From: Liolophura sinensis
Taxonomy: Eukaryota > Mollusca > Polyplacophora > Chitonida > Chitonidae
Length of the DNA: 64,000 nt
NCBI RefSeq assembly: GCF_032854445.1
Contig: NC_088300.1
Location: forward strand, 6,078,001-6,142,000
Direction of reading: 5' to 3'
Shown: piece by piece, positions 13,586-24,690 of the stretch
How positions within the stretch are numbered: position 1 is the stretch's first letter
How the letters are laid out: the number at the start of each line of letters is the position of its first letter
The notes under the pieces: model-generated
What the model was told of the DNA's origin: nothing
The model's database searches: none
What the model saw: the letters and a program-made list of their open reading frames with translations, nothing else
Translations under genes and position numbers: made by a program

Positions 13586-15228
13586 ATTAAAAATGACGGA
13601 CATCTAAATAAGGATCAAAATCATTTCAGCTGATTTTAAAATACAGTGAAAAGACTTTGAGTTCCCTGACATATTTTGCTTTCTTCAAAAATGACTATAA
13701 AGTCTTGAAAGGCAGTGTGTGACTAACATACGCTAGTTTCTGAAGGCCAAAACTGATACTCATGATTTGCTATATCTGTGCAGTTAGACCACTGGCTTTA
13801 GCGTTCATCAATACATTTATTATCATTGATTTCTTACACCGCTGTGTAAATTTAAAAGAAAGAAGCGCACATCCTAGGAGCATTAGAAAGACGAGAAGGT
13901 CACAGAGCTATCAGTGATCGGCCATAGAGAAAAGAAGCTCAGCCGGGAAGTCGCCTGGTAAGAGATGAAGCTATGAACAAAACAACTGGCTACAGTCCAT
14001 TGCTTTCGTGAATTTGCAGCCAGTCTCGGATGATTCTTCATTTATTCACACTGTCTCTCTTTTTGTAAATGCTGTTACGTTCTTAATGTTCTTAAAACCC
14101 GAAAATATGAAATTACTTGATGCGTTTCATTACGCTATGTAACGTCAGTCTAAGCAAGCTCTGCAGACGATGACATCTTAAGCTGTTGAATTTTATGAGA
14201 TAAATAAGATTTTCATTGAGAGGCCCAGTGTTTTCAATTAATCAAAGGTATTGCAGCAGCCTCTCTGATTTGGGTAATACTACTACATTTCTCCAATCCA
14301 GACAAGCATGCATGTGAGCATTTTCTCCAAGGGACTTATTTCAGATTACATTTTATCTTACAAAAAATTGGCAGACATAAGGGTGAATCTGTAGATTAAC
14401 TACCCCCATTAAATAAAACGATAAAGAAGTACAACGAAAAAAGAGTGCAATGAGGTAAAATACACCTATATTGAGTAAAATCGTTTTTCCCCTATTTTGC
14501 AACATACTGTTGTTACAAACTACATACAAGTGAATCATAACAAAAAGAATGTTGTAAATCAGGTGGATAACATTAATTATCCAGTTTACCAATATGTAAA
14601 TCGATTCGAAATGATAATGATTGGGAGTTTTGCCACATAGCTAACAAGTACAACCAGTTAACAACCGTGTCGTATGCAAGAATAGGAGCATAATGATGTG
14701 TAGCTGATGTTTAGCGCATACTCATTCTAAAATAGGTTGGCTCTGCTCAAGCTGAGGGATGGAGAAACCACTGGCTGGTGTCTGGAATGTGACTTCTCAT
14801 TGGTATTCCGACCACAGTCCATCACCTCTTATTACCACGTACCGCCCTGATTAGTGAAGTCAAACGTGTAGGGAATTACAAGGGAATAACACTAACGTCC
14901 TTTCGTCCACAATTATTGGTGAGTGGTAAGCAGCCAAAACTATTACCGCAAGACAATGCATCGGGTAATCCGTACTGCTGACAACACATTGTCTGTTCAG
15001 AAAATTGTCTACATACCATGAACACTTCCTGGCGCCATACAATTAAGTGTTGAATTTAATATTTGTCATTTTCACCATTCTTCCGTGGAGAGTAAAGGAT
15101 GTCCGCTGAAACAACTAGGACGGTAGCACCCTTGACTTATACAGTGAGCTTCTTCCTGGCAGCCTACCGAAGATAGAAAGTGTCTACTTACTGCAATAAA
15201 ACTAAATTACCTTAGACACTTTTGACAC
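13586..15228. other. Region downstream of the receptor gene, 3' UTR probably included
   Basis: On the minus strand this follows the receptor stop codon, so the start of it should be 3' untranslated sequence. Read on the minus strand, an ATTAAA at 15060-15055 is a possible polyadenylation signal about 170 bases past the stop, and an AATAAA near 14040 is a more distant one. No other gene is recognisable. Confidence 0.45.
15055..15060 (-). promoter_or_regulatory. Candidate polyadenylation signal (ATTAAA)
   Basis: Plus-strand TTTAAT is ATTAAA on the coding strand, about 170 bases after the receptor stop. ATTAAA is the commonest variant of the animal poly(A) hexamer. Hexamers occur by chance in A/T-rich DNA, so this is weak without transcript data. 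Confidence 0.25.
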
Positions 15229-17349
15229 TCATTGTGTGTCACAATGTTTACAGGTCACCGGAATTTTAGTAGCATGAAAGCAATCACCCGTTAACAGAGT
15301 CTGGATTGATTTGTCAAAGTGAAGTGGTGCAGGTTTGTAGAGAAAGGCTTTACACTTCCTTGAGTGTTGTACGTTCAAATGGCTTAATGAATGAAAGAAA
15401 TGGCAATCGGCTCTAGAGGCTATCGGCCAGTGAGAATGTTGCAAACTCTGTTCATATTCACACGACGCTACCCGAGAGAGGCCCAACTTGTGGGCAGCTC
15501 TTGCCTCCGCGCTTTTCCTTCTCAATTGAGCTATACAGTCCCAGAAATAACTGTCAGATGCATCGAATGAGCTTCTGGCTTCAGATCCTACCCTACTGTA
15601 TCCACAAGTACTAAAGTCTGCAGTACTTTTATACTTACTACAGTTACTTATACTGGATCTTCGGCTAAGCTCGCCGTCAAGAACTCTTGGAATATCCAAT
15701 AAGGACAAATTCAGCCCATCTTGGCTGTTTACAGCTCCAAGAAAATTTGTTGGTAAAACCTTTAATCCTGAATCTTGGTATACATTATCAGCAATATTAG
15801 GCTCACTGTGGAAATATGACGATGGGTAAGGCGGGTGGACACATTCCGGTTGGGCATTACTGCTCGTACCACTTTCTGACATATGTGGACTTAATTGGTT
15901 CGTGGTGGTTGTTTCTCCTTCTGAACTTTTCTGAGCAAACGTCGCCTTCCGCAAAGGAGAAGAATAAGAGAACATGAGAACAGGCATGGAGGGGCGCCGT
16001 CGCGTGGTCTCAGTTGAACGGAAGTGGTTCTCTGGTGACCTCTGGCAGTTTGAAGAGTCTATGTCATGTTGTTTACTGTTACAATTTAACACATTAGCAG
16101 AGGCTCGCCTCGTCTGCATTTCTTTAAAAATACTTTGCCTCCTTGTCAAAGCTAAGTTTGGGGAATCTGGTGGCGAACTTGAGGAGTGAGAATCCGGCAT
16201 ACTCATTCGTAACTTGCGTGAGGCTCGGATCACTCTCATAGAGCGGCGCGGAGAGTCATAGTAATCCAAAGCGTAACGGGTGCAATAGGTTCTCTGGAAC
16301 AGCCGGGTGAAAGCCCTTTTGAAATCTTTATTGAGACAAGGATATATGATAGGATTCAGGAAAGAATTACAGTAACCAAGCCAAAAGAAAGTCTTGAAAA
16401 CTGCTTCCGGGACATGGCAAGAATCACATACGCCTCCAATCAAATAGACGAAGAAAAACGGGCTCCAGCAGACTAAGAAAGCACCTACCACAATCGCTAA
16501 TGTTTTTGCTGCTCGCTTCTCCTTGGTAAATTTCTTCAGTCTCTTAGCTAGAGTTTCCCTCTGTCTGTGCTTATGATCCGTTAAGAAGGGTTCTTGAGAG
16601 ACTGAGCTGACCGTACTGGGTCTGTATTGCACCGGACCAATGTCCCTTCCAGGTTCCACATCGTAATCCAACGTTCTAATTCTTCCCACGACTTGCCCTT
16701 TTTTAATGTCTTTCGTGTGTTTTGCTGCAACTACATATATCCGAGAATAGACAAATATCAATACAATGGACGGTATATAGAAAGACCCCGATGCGGAGTA
16801 CGTTACATATCCCTTGCCTGATGTAAGTTCACACTGAAAATAATCCGATCTCTCGCTTCGCCATCCAAATAACGGCGGGATAGAGATTGCTGTCGCCAAA
16901 AACCACACGCCGAATATACCCAATCCGGCAATTCTTGGGGTAGAATATCGTGCATAGTGCATCGGGCGACTGATTGCGACATAGCGATCTAAACTAATAG
17001 CCACCAAGCTGAGGATAGAGGCTGTACAGCACAGTACATCTACCATAGCCCAGATCACACAAAAATACTGACCAAATATCCAGTACCCGAGAATCTCATA
17101 GGTGGACGAAAAAGGCAGGACAAACACACCAATCATTAAATCCGCCACAGCCAGCGATACGACGTAAAAGTTTGTCGCCATACTTCTGAGAGAATAATCG
17201 TAAATAACAGCCAAAATAACCAGGGAGTTTCCAATGATCGTGGCCAGGTCTATAACCATTAGAATCAAACTTAGTGGCACGGCTCTCCACATATCGACTT
17301 CGAATTCCACGCTATCAGTCTTGGACGTATTGTTGATATTATTAGCCAT
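15229..17349 (-). CDS. Alpha-1-adrenergic-like aminergic GPCR, intronless coding region
   Basis: A 706-residue seven-transmembrane receptor of the rhodopsin-family amine group, expected at the plasma membrane and, by analogy with alpha-1 receptors, probably coupled through Gq. Approximate segments are TM1 24-50 (GN, N41), TM2 59-84 (D70), TM3 94-118 (C97, amine-binding D104), DRY at 121-123, TM4 139-161 (W149), C173 as disulfide partner, TM5 181-206 (S185 and S189 for catechol/phenol hydroxyls, P193), third loop about 207-277, TM6 278-305 (W295, P297, F298, F299), TM7 315-338 (W323, Y326, NPIIY 332-336), helix 8, and C356 as a possible palmitoylation site. N6 and N7 are in glycosylation sequons. 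VDVLCCTASILSL and SGSFYIP are alpha-1-like. The tail (about 350 residues) is Ser-rich with RRxS at 403, 414, 451, 563 and 610. The start is ATG 17349 in ACCATGG; upstream only a TTG (17370) precedes the in-frame stop. The ligand could be noradrenaline or octopamine. Confidence 0.93.
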   Translation of the reverse strand: MANNINNTSKTDSVEFEVDMWRAVPLSLILMVIDLATIIGNSLVILAVIYDYSLRSMATNFYVVSLAVADLMIGVFVLPFSSTYEILGYWIFGQYFCVIWAMVDVLCCTASILSLVAISLDRYVAISRPMHYARYSTPRIAGLGIFGVWFLATAISIPPLFGWRSERSDYFQCELTSGKGYVTYSASGSFYIPSIVLIFVYSRIYVVAAKHTKDIKKGQVVGRIRTLDYDVEPGRDIGPVQYRPSTVSSVSQEPFLTDHKHRQRETLAKRLKKFTKEKRAAKTLAIVVGAFLVCWSPFFFVYLIGGVCDSCHVPEAVFKTFFWLGYCNSFLNPIIYPCLNKDFKRAFTRLFQRTYCTRYALDYYDSPRRSMRVIRASRKLRMSMPDSHSSSSPPDSPNLALTRRQSIFKEMQTRRASANVLNCNSKQHDIDSSNCQRSPENHFRSTETTRRRPSMPVLMFSYSSPLRKATFAQKSSEGETTTTNQLSPHMSESGTSSNAQPECVHPPYPSSYFHSEPNIADNVYQDSGLKVLPTNFLGAVNSQDGLNLSLLDIPRVLDGELSRRSSISNCSKYKSTADFSTCGYSRVGSEARSSFDASDSYFWDCIAQLRRKSAEARAAHKLGLSRVASCEYEQSLQHSHWPIASRADCHFFHSLSHLNVQHSRKCKAFLYKPAPLHFDKSIQTLLTGDCFHATKIPVTCKHCDTQ

Positions 17350-20300
17350 GGTGCTTGTGAGAGAGATCAAAGTTAATTCCCACTTCTTACTGGACCGGTC
17401 GGTGGATCATCTTTCTATCCGTAGACTAACGCCTGCTTCGACAATCCGACATCAGACATCGTGTATATAAGCAGATTCTGTGTTACTACGCCTCACACGT
17501 GCTACTGGTTGTTGTCACGAGGAATTCGCTAGTGCATTTCATTTTTGAATATCCTGATTAGCTATGTACTAGAGAGTGAGGCGGAATATGATGAATGGGA
17601 AGGTCCAACCAGAAGTAATGACTTGCCCCAGATTTTGGAGATAAAGCATGTAGGAGAGGCCAGTATATAGTCTTCAGGCCACGAGAGAAAAATCAGGTAG
17701 TGCTTCACGGCAATGGTATTGTCCAGGCTTCCCTCTCCAATATCAGCTTTGTTACTGTCAACCTGTGTCATCACTGTCCTTCCAATGGCTATTCGTGTTA
17801 AGCCATTGTCAACACCAAACGTTTCTTTGTGTTTAATTATTTTCCGGATGATTTCTTAAGCCGACTAACCACCTGTAAATTGCTCATATCCAGCACTATT
17901 GGACCTCAGCGCCACTTCATTCGCGAACCTTGGATTGGCTGCAGGGCGATTGACACTTACCTTATCCGTCGCGGAAATTTCCAATTATGGATAGCCAATT
18001 CGCCCCATTTTCAGGGTAAAATTGCTGTATGTGCACTATAAAGAAAGCGTATTAAGGCTGAGTTTGCAACGCCCTCCTAATTACATTTAGTAAATTTCCC
18101 CAGTTTTAGAAGACTAGTGGAACTGATTACTATTTTACAATTGAAAGCTGTTCAATTTTTTGTATTTGTGAGAAAAATGTGTACCCATCCGGTGCAACTA
18201 TCGGTGGTAGTCATTCGCGTATTTTTCCATTAATTAAAATTAAGAATATGCTGAATTGGTTGCCTCTGGATTAACATTGCTTTAGCTATTACTCCGGTCA
18301 CATTAGGACGTTTTAAAGTTTTTATGTTGACATTCACACACTTATCATTAAAATATTGTGATCATCATAGTCATTTCTTTTTGTTGTGGTGTATATAAGT
18401 AGTTTTAGAATGATGTTTCTTTTAGCCTAATAACTTTGTATCTTTGTTTGCATATTTGTCAAACGCTATGCTTACATGGTTGACGTTACATTCAGGTTAA
18501 AGAAGATATAGGCCTAGTGAGGAAACGCAGGGCTATACAGTCCAGCGTATCTTGGAAGTGCAAATGAGCACTCTTTCTCTCTCATCTGAATACAGCTTGC
18601 GGTCTGGAGTGGCTTCATTATGACTGTGGAATTGATTCCAGAAGAAGTTCCCCTAAGCTATCGACAAGCTATGCCTGTTTAGATATTGTGATTAGGCAGA
18701 ACCACTCCTTGGCCAGTATGATAGCCGACCGCGTAAGCTTCCTCTTCCAGGGAAAATAACCCATCCAGTAACCATCCTCATCAACGTATTCAGTTCGTCT
18801 CTAATCCAACACCTGAACTATAACGAGCTAAGGCTGAACAGCGAAGAACTACCAAGACAGTAATTACAAACGTATTAAGTTAGCCCAAATCAGAGACCAT
18901 TGTATCGTAGCTACCCCTCCGATGTTTGAATGGAAAGTGGAGTGGTATTTAAGCAAGTGGAAGTACAGTTGCACAAGTACTCTCCAGTGCTCAATGCAGG
19001 TGTCGTAATGAAGGATGTCTTTCTTAACTGCTTATAAGCATGAAGAACGTATAAACACTTTCTAACACTTTGTGTTTTGAATTACCTATATCAAATCATT
19101 GAAATTGCGTCCTTCTTCATTTGTAACAAGACAAGTATGTGATCCTAAACTTCAAAACATCAGCAGACCCTTAAGGCTTAGCTTAAAGAGGTGACGCAAA
19201 CAGGGCGGTTCTGAAAATACAAGATTCCTGGATTTAATATTCACATAAACTGTTTTGGCCAAGTGTGGCAAATTCTTTTAAAATTATTCCGTTTACAACA
19301 GCGTTGAGTGTATGTTATGTTTGAGAGGTTCTTTGTTTTGTTTTTTTTTTGTTTTTCTTTATTCTTTTTTTTTTCAGTCTTTTTAAAGCAAACTGGAATT
19401 GGCCTTAGTCAATGTATACGTCAAACTTTACGAACGCCATTGTTTGCAAATCATCGCCACTTAGGTAAAACTCAGCTTCACTTTGCAATCTGTGAGAGAA
19501 AAGACGAGTCTAAAATGATCCAAAACACCATAAATGTCAGAAATTTCTAACACAGTCCGCAAATGCCATTTCTATGCTGCCAGGAACTGAAACTTTTGTT
19601 CTCCTTTCACTTCTGAACAAATTGTACACCAGTCTAATCCAGTCTGCAAGATGGACACATACGAGCACTGATCTAGAAGGCGTGTCTTTTTCTCTTCTTT
19701 CTGTTACATAATAGTGACTTGCTCACGGGAAAGTGACAAAAAGTGGGCGAGCAGGATTTTTTCCAAACAAAAAACGTCATTTTATTGCTCAACAGGGTGA
19801 AGAGAGCAATCATGCAAGTAGACATGAGTGAAACAATCTTTTGGCCTCCAGCTTGACATCTGTGTATGCGAAATTTAACAGCCGTGTTATGGGGGTGAGC
19901 AGATCAGAAATATTTAAGATTCTGTTTAGACACATTGAACGGATGTATCTCACGAGAATTAAACTTTGCTCAACTCTGTGTTACCCGTTAATCATGTAAG
20001 CCGAGTGAATCAATGCTCTCTCTCTCAACCCCCAACCTTTTCACTGGTACAGCGATATTTGAACGGCATTGCAAGATTTAGCGAGGGTTTACGCGATAAC
20101 GTGACAATTTGACGAGATTACATCTCGATTCCAGGCATATTCAATCAAAATATCGCGCACATGCGCCATTCTTATTTGAACCTGGGGTTGTCAATTTAAT
20201 TTCGAGACAACGTTGAAATCTTGCTTCCTCGCCCAATTCTCGACTAATCTCGTGCTCTAACACTGATTCCCGACGTAATGTCGCCGGGATATTGCAGTTT

Positions 20301-21092
20301 CATCAGAAGAGCAAACTCTGTAAAAGATAGTTTACTCTAACCTGGGCCTATAACCCTAGTCTAACGGAAGGAGTGCTTTTGGCCTCAGCGCAAGACAATG
20401 CCTGGAAGACTGCAACACAGTCTGTCCAGATACAAACGGTACAACGTGACTTCTGGACACAAGATCAACTAAATCTGTGAAACAATCACATGCGCGTTCT
20501 ACACTGAACCCCAAAACAAGTCAAAATCTTCCTATGTAGTTATCGAACATCGCGTTCTTTTAATAGTGTTCTTTCCTCCTTCCAAACATATTAAAATGCT
20601 TTATTTTGCCTTTGAATGTCTAACATGAAATCTCTGGCTATGAGTGAGCTTTAGTATGTTTAATGTGATATGAGGTATCTTCTTTTGTCCGTTGGCTGTC
20701 AGCGATAATAAAAATCATCTTTGGCGAGGATCAAAACCTTTTGATTTGGCAATTCACCAGCGGACACACTAGTCGCTTGCTGTGTGTTCATTGACGATAA
20801 TAGGGTTTGTCTCAATAAAATCAGTATCGGATTATTTGCTGCATGATTGATAAAATGGCGCCTCCTTAATGGAAGCTTGATCTAGTGTGGGTGACATTCA
20901 ATGACTTAAGCCTTAAGCCATTTACATTATGGTTCAATGTTTTGGAAAGCCATCAGTTCACAAAGTTCTTTCTTTTGGGGCCAAATCTTGCACATGTCTT
21001 CCACGGTTTGACCCCTAGTGCACCGCAAGTTTTACAATGTACCACAAAATCCTCGTTTAGACAGCTGAATTTTCCTGTGCCTTTACTATGAT
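17350..21092. other. Region upstream of the receptor, then intergenic
   Basis: The first few hundred bases should hold the receptor 5' UTR and promoter. TATATA lies at 17464-17469, about 115 bases upstream of the start codon, but its orientation is ambiguous. CTCTCTCACAAG just before the start could be a 3' splice site, so a 5'-UTR intron cannot be excluded. A poly-T stretch lies at 19338-19375. No second gene is recognisable. Confidence 0.45.
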
Positions 21093-21605
21093 CTCTTAGT
21101 GTGTCCCTAGTATAACCATGCACTACAAGAATATCCTAGTGTATCTGTAGTTTAACTATATACTACAAGAATCGCCAAGTGTATCTGTAGTTTAACTATG
21201 CAGCCTAGTATGTCCCTATTATAACCATGCACTACAAGAATCGCCTAGTGTATCTGTAGTTTAACTATGCACTACAAGAATCGCCTAGTGTATCTGTAGT
21301 TTAACTATGCACTACAAGAATCGCCAAGTGTATCTGTAGTTTAACTATGCACTACAAGAATTGCCTAGTGTATCTGTAGTTTAACTATGCACTACAAGAA
21401 TCGCCTAGTGTATCTGTAGTTTAACTATACACTACAAGAATCGCCTAGTGTGTCAATAGTTTAACCATGCACTACAAGAATCACCTAGTGTGTCCATAGT
21501 TTAACCAAGCAGTACAATAATCGCCTAACGTGTCCCTAGTTTAACCATGCAGTACAACAATCTTCTAGTGTGTCTCTAGTGTATCCATGCGTGCACTGCA
21601 AGATA
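21093..21605. repeat. Minisatellite, about 12-13 units of 40 bp
   Basis: The unit joins TGCACTACAAGAATCGCCTA and GTGTATCTGTAGTTTAACTA. The 40-bp period is exact in the centre (for example starts at 21241 and 21281). Edge units are more diverged (TGTCCCTAGT in place of TATCTGTAGT) and one unit near 21181-21225 is shortened. This is the usual pattern of an array homogenised from the middle. Confidence 0.92.
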
Positions 21606-22587
21606 ACCGTTTATAGTGTACCCCCTATTTTATTGTACACCGTAAAATAAGCACAGGGCTTGTCGTCCGCCTCGATTATCGAAGTGTGCTTCCAGTTTCC
21701 GTCAAAATATTTCCTGGTGTATGTTACGATATTTTTTGCTCACATATATTTTCTTGCCTGCCTCTAGTTTATCGTATTTCAGAAAACCGGCCTGGCGGAT
21801 CAAGACTTTGCAATATGGATGAATCGTGCTCTACAAGAAAGGTCAGAACCATAATTCACGATGTCAAACAGAAAAAAATCCATCAAAAGGTAAATTGCCA
21901 AAGACTAGTTTTCTTCTTTTTTAAAAAAAAAAACACACTATTCTAACAAGCAACCAGACACGACAAATTATCCCAACAAACAATCTGATAGCCTACCTTA
22001 ATGCACTTTATCAGTATGGGGGATAAATACGGCGGACGACGAATTTAGATAATGAAACTCATGAACATCAGTACATCAAGCTAGAAAATGTCAAGTTTTG
22101 CTAAGAACTCTGCTCACAAGACGATAATCGTACGACCAGTTAGGTGAGGGTTCAGGGACCGCTTAGGCTCGGTAGGCTCCGCGACCCAAAACTGTAGATG
22201 ATTTCTCAGCCATTCAAAGTTACACCAATGTATGGGGTTTAAAGAGTATACAACCTTAACATGATATGCATGGCGAAAATAATTGTAATAAATTAAATAT
22301 TGGGGATGGGGATGTTGATGGGGATACTGTCTCAGAACTATTTCGGAGTTTAAAAGTCTATCCCTGCACATTATTTGATTGTCCACATGCTGCATAGGCC
22401 CCGGAAGCTCAATAACCGCTGATTGCTACAAAATTAATTGGTGCTCCGTGACGTGGGGTCAAAAGAATATGAAGCCTGAATAGTGAAAAAACAATATTAA
22501 AAGTGAATGCCCAGAGTTTAAGAGTCGGAATTACGAGTTAAACGGTGGACCTCCGAGTTAATAGTTGGGGCCACGACTTACATGTCA
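21606..22587. other. Intergenic
   Basis: A run of A at 21924-21933 lies in a T/A-rich patch. Between about 22519 and 22580 three loose copies of a roughly 21-bp motif (ACGAGTTAA, CCGAGTTAA, ACGACTTAC) occur. No gene is visible. Confidence 0.45.
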
Positions 22588-22725
22588 ACCAGTAACCACT
22601 ACGGATGGTCATGGGCTTCTCCCAGGCTCTGCCCGGTTTCCTCCAAGCATAATGGTGAGCGTCGTCGTTAGGTGAAATATTCTGGAATTCGGCGTGAAAT
22701 ACCATTCAAATAGATAAATAAATAT
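22588..22725 (+). repeat. R1 SINE 3' part
   Basis: CGGATGGTCATGGGCTTCTC, CAGGCTCTGCCCGGTTTCCTCC, a diverged tail core (GTGAAATATTCTGGAATTCG) and AAATAGATAAATAAATA follow the order of full-length R1. The tRNA head is missing. Confidence 0.85.
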
Positions 22726-24471
22726 ATGGAATTTTTTTACTACCTACCGGTACCTTCAAAAGGCTTAGTAAGAGAGATTTTCTGATCGACACAAAATCCT
22801 TCATGTAACTCTGAACAATTTCTTACTGCACATTATTTTTGAAAACCAAAGAGAATCGAACTTTAAATTGTATAGTCAAAGTTGTATAGCGTATAGTCAG
22901 ACGCAGATGTAAATAAATAAGAATCATTTATGTAGGTCCTTGGAGTTAAGCCGTTTGATATGAAGAAAACATGATTTTTATCTAGTCTTTTTTTTTTCAA
23001 TTTACTACAGTAAATAAATATTTTTAAGTAATTTTAGACCGAGGTACAACAATTCTCCTGCACAGGTAACAAATGGGCGGGTGGGCTCAGACCCAAACAT
23101 TCCGTGGCGAATAAGCTTTGGTGCATACCTGGCTCAGCCTGTGAGAAAGTAGGCATAAATACATGGACTGACCGTCAAAATCTGGGCCTTTCTACGCCGG
23201 CAGCAGGGAGGGATGCCTAGCAACGCCAAGGGGACGTCACTCGCAGCCGCATAACCACCTGTCTCCTTGTGTCCCCTCGCCCAGAATTTCAAACTTTCAT
23301 TAATAAAACTCACATCTGCCCAAAGCCTAGACAATTTCCATCATTTTGATACCAAGCATGTACCTGTACACCAAAAGCGGCAGGCTGGCAGCAAGAAAAG
23401 ACTTTACACCCTAAAATACACGGAATTACATTCGTGTAATTGGGGTCTGTGTCCAGTACATGGCTTGTCCCTGTTTTCTTTGGATTTAAGGTATGCGATA
23501 TATGCCATGAAGAAAGAAATGGTTTTCTTTTAAAATGTTCTGGACCCTTGATAGCAAGTAAGGTTATTAGAGATTCCACAGGGAGGGCTCAGTCAAACGG
23601 TAAAATGACCATTCCGTAATTCCGACTGTAATTTAACCTTCAGACAAGATATAAAAAGCCCGGTCTAGCGATCCCAATAACGCAATAAAACGAAGTCATC
23701 CATAGACTGCTATAGGCTATATTCGCTCCTAAATAAAAGGATTCCAGCCACAAAGAAATGACCGCGAGTCAAGAGTATCAGAAACTCATCGCTTTTATAT
23801 AAAAATAGTTCTACGGTACGTGCCAGGTCAAAAAATTTAACGTCTGCTCAGTCTTTTTGCAGACAGTGTTCTCACAACTCGGGCGGGTGTTCCATTAAAG
23901 CGATTGTTTGATGCAAAGGCCATGCACATCTAAATTTCAACATAAAAAAGCAAAAGTTATTTTTTTTGTGATATCAGCTTGTCTTTTTTTATCAAAAAAT
24001 ATTTGTAAAGGTCTACAAGCCATATTACTGTACATCGTAGTGCAATAAAACAAATGGAAAGCAGAATAATCGCAACCAAAAAAAATTGTTTAGATGGTGA
24101 TTATTGCTGGTATAACATGGAATCATTAGTGGATAATGCTGACATCTATCCTCTGTCGGTGCTCTAGATATAAAACGTTCAGGACTTCTGGCCGGCCTAT
24201 TGTGGTTATATAGGCATTCATGGTGCTTTATGAACAGATGCTAATAAAGCGCAAAATGAGATACCTTTGTTTGTATTCGAGCTGGAAATTACTCACATTA
24301 CCCACACAGATTTCATTTGTATATGTACAAGCTTCACTGAAGGCTGATGGCTGCTTTTCTCATACATTTCATTAAGAATAATCGGAAAAACGGTTTAAAT
24401 TTGAAGCTCAGCTTGGGAAACGTGTGTATCCATTGTATAATCAATTGCACCGCGGATGTACAATTCTATTT
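22726..24471. other. Intergenic, no gene recognised
   Basis: Overlapping opposite-strand frames of 66-89 codons occur at 23134-23579. None shows a domain and the opposite frames cannot both be real; I regard all of them as chance. Confidence 0.45.
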
Positions 24472-24690
24472 TCTCAGTTGACCCAGAAACCTCTCACCAA
24501 TGCGGTCGCTGTGAGTTCAAGTCCAGCTCATGCTGGCTTCTCCTCCGGTCTTAAGTGGGCAGCTCTGCCAGCAACCTGCTGATGGTGGTGGGTTTTTCTT
24601 TTCTGTGCCCGGTTTCCTCCCACCATAATGCTGGCCGTCGTCGCATAAGTGAAATATTCTTGAGTACGTCGTAAAACACCAATCAAATAC
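24472..24690 (+). repeat. R1 SINE copy with a deletion in the head
   Basis: CTCAGTTG joins directly to ACCCAGAAACCTCTCACCAA, so about 25 bases of the tRNA-like head are missing compared with the 28937-29202 copy. The B-box region GTGAGTTCAAGTCC, the CCCGGTTTCCTCCCACCATA segment and the tail GTGAAATATTCTTGAGTACG are well kept. It ends in AATCAAATAC with almost no A-rich tail. Confidence 0.9.

Noticed and set aside
17464-17469. TATATA as receptor promoter TATA box
   Set aside because: It reads better as TATATAAG on the plus strand than on the gene's strand, and the 5' UTR structure is unknown.
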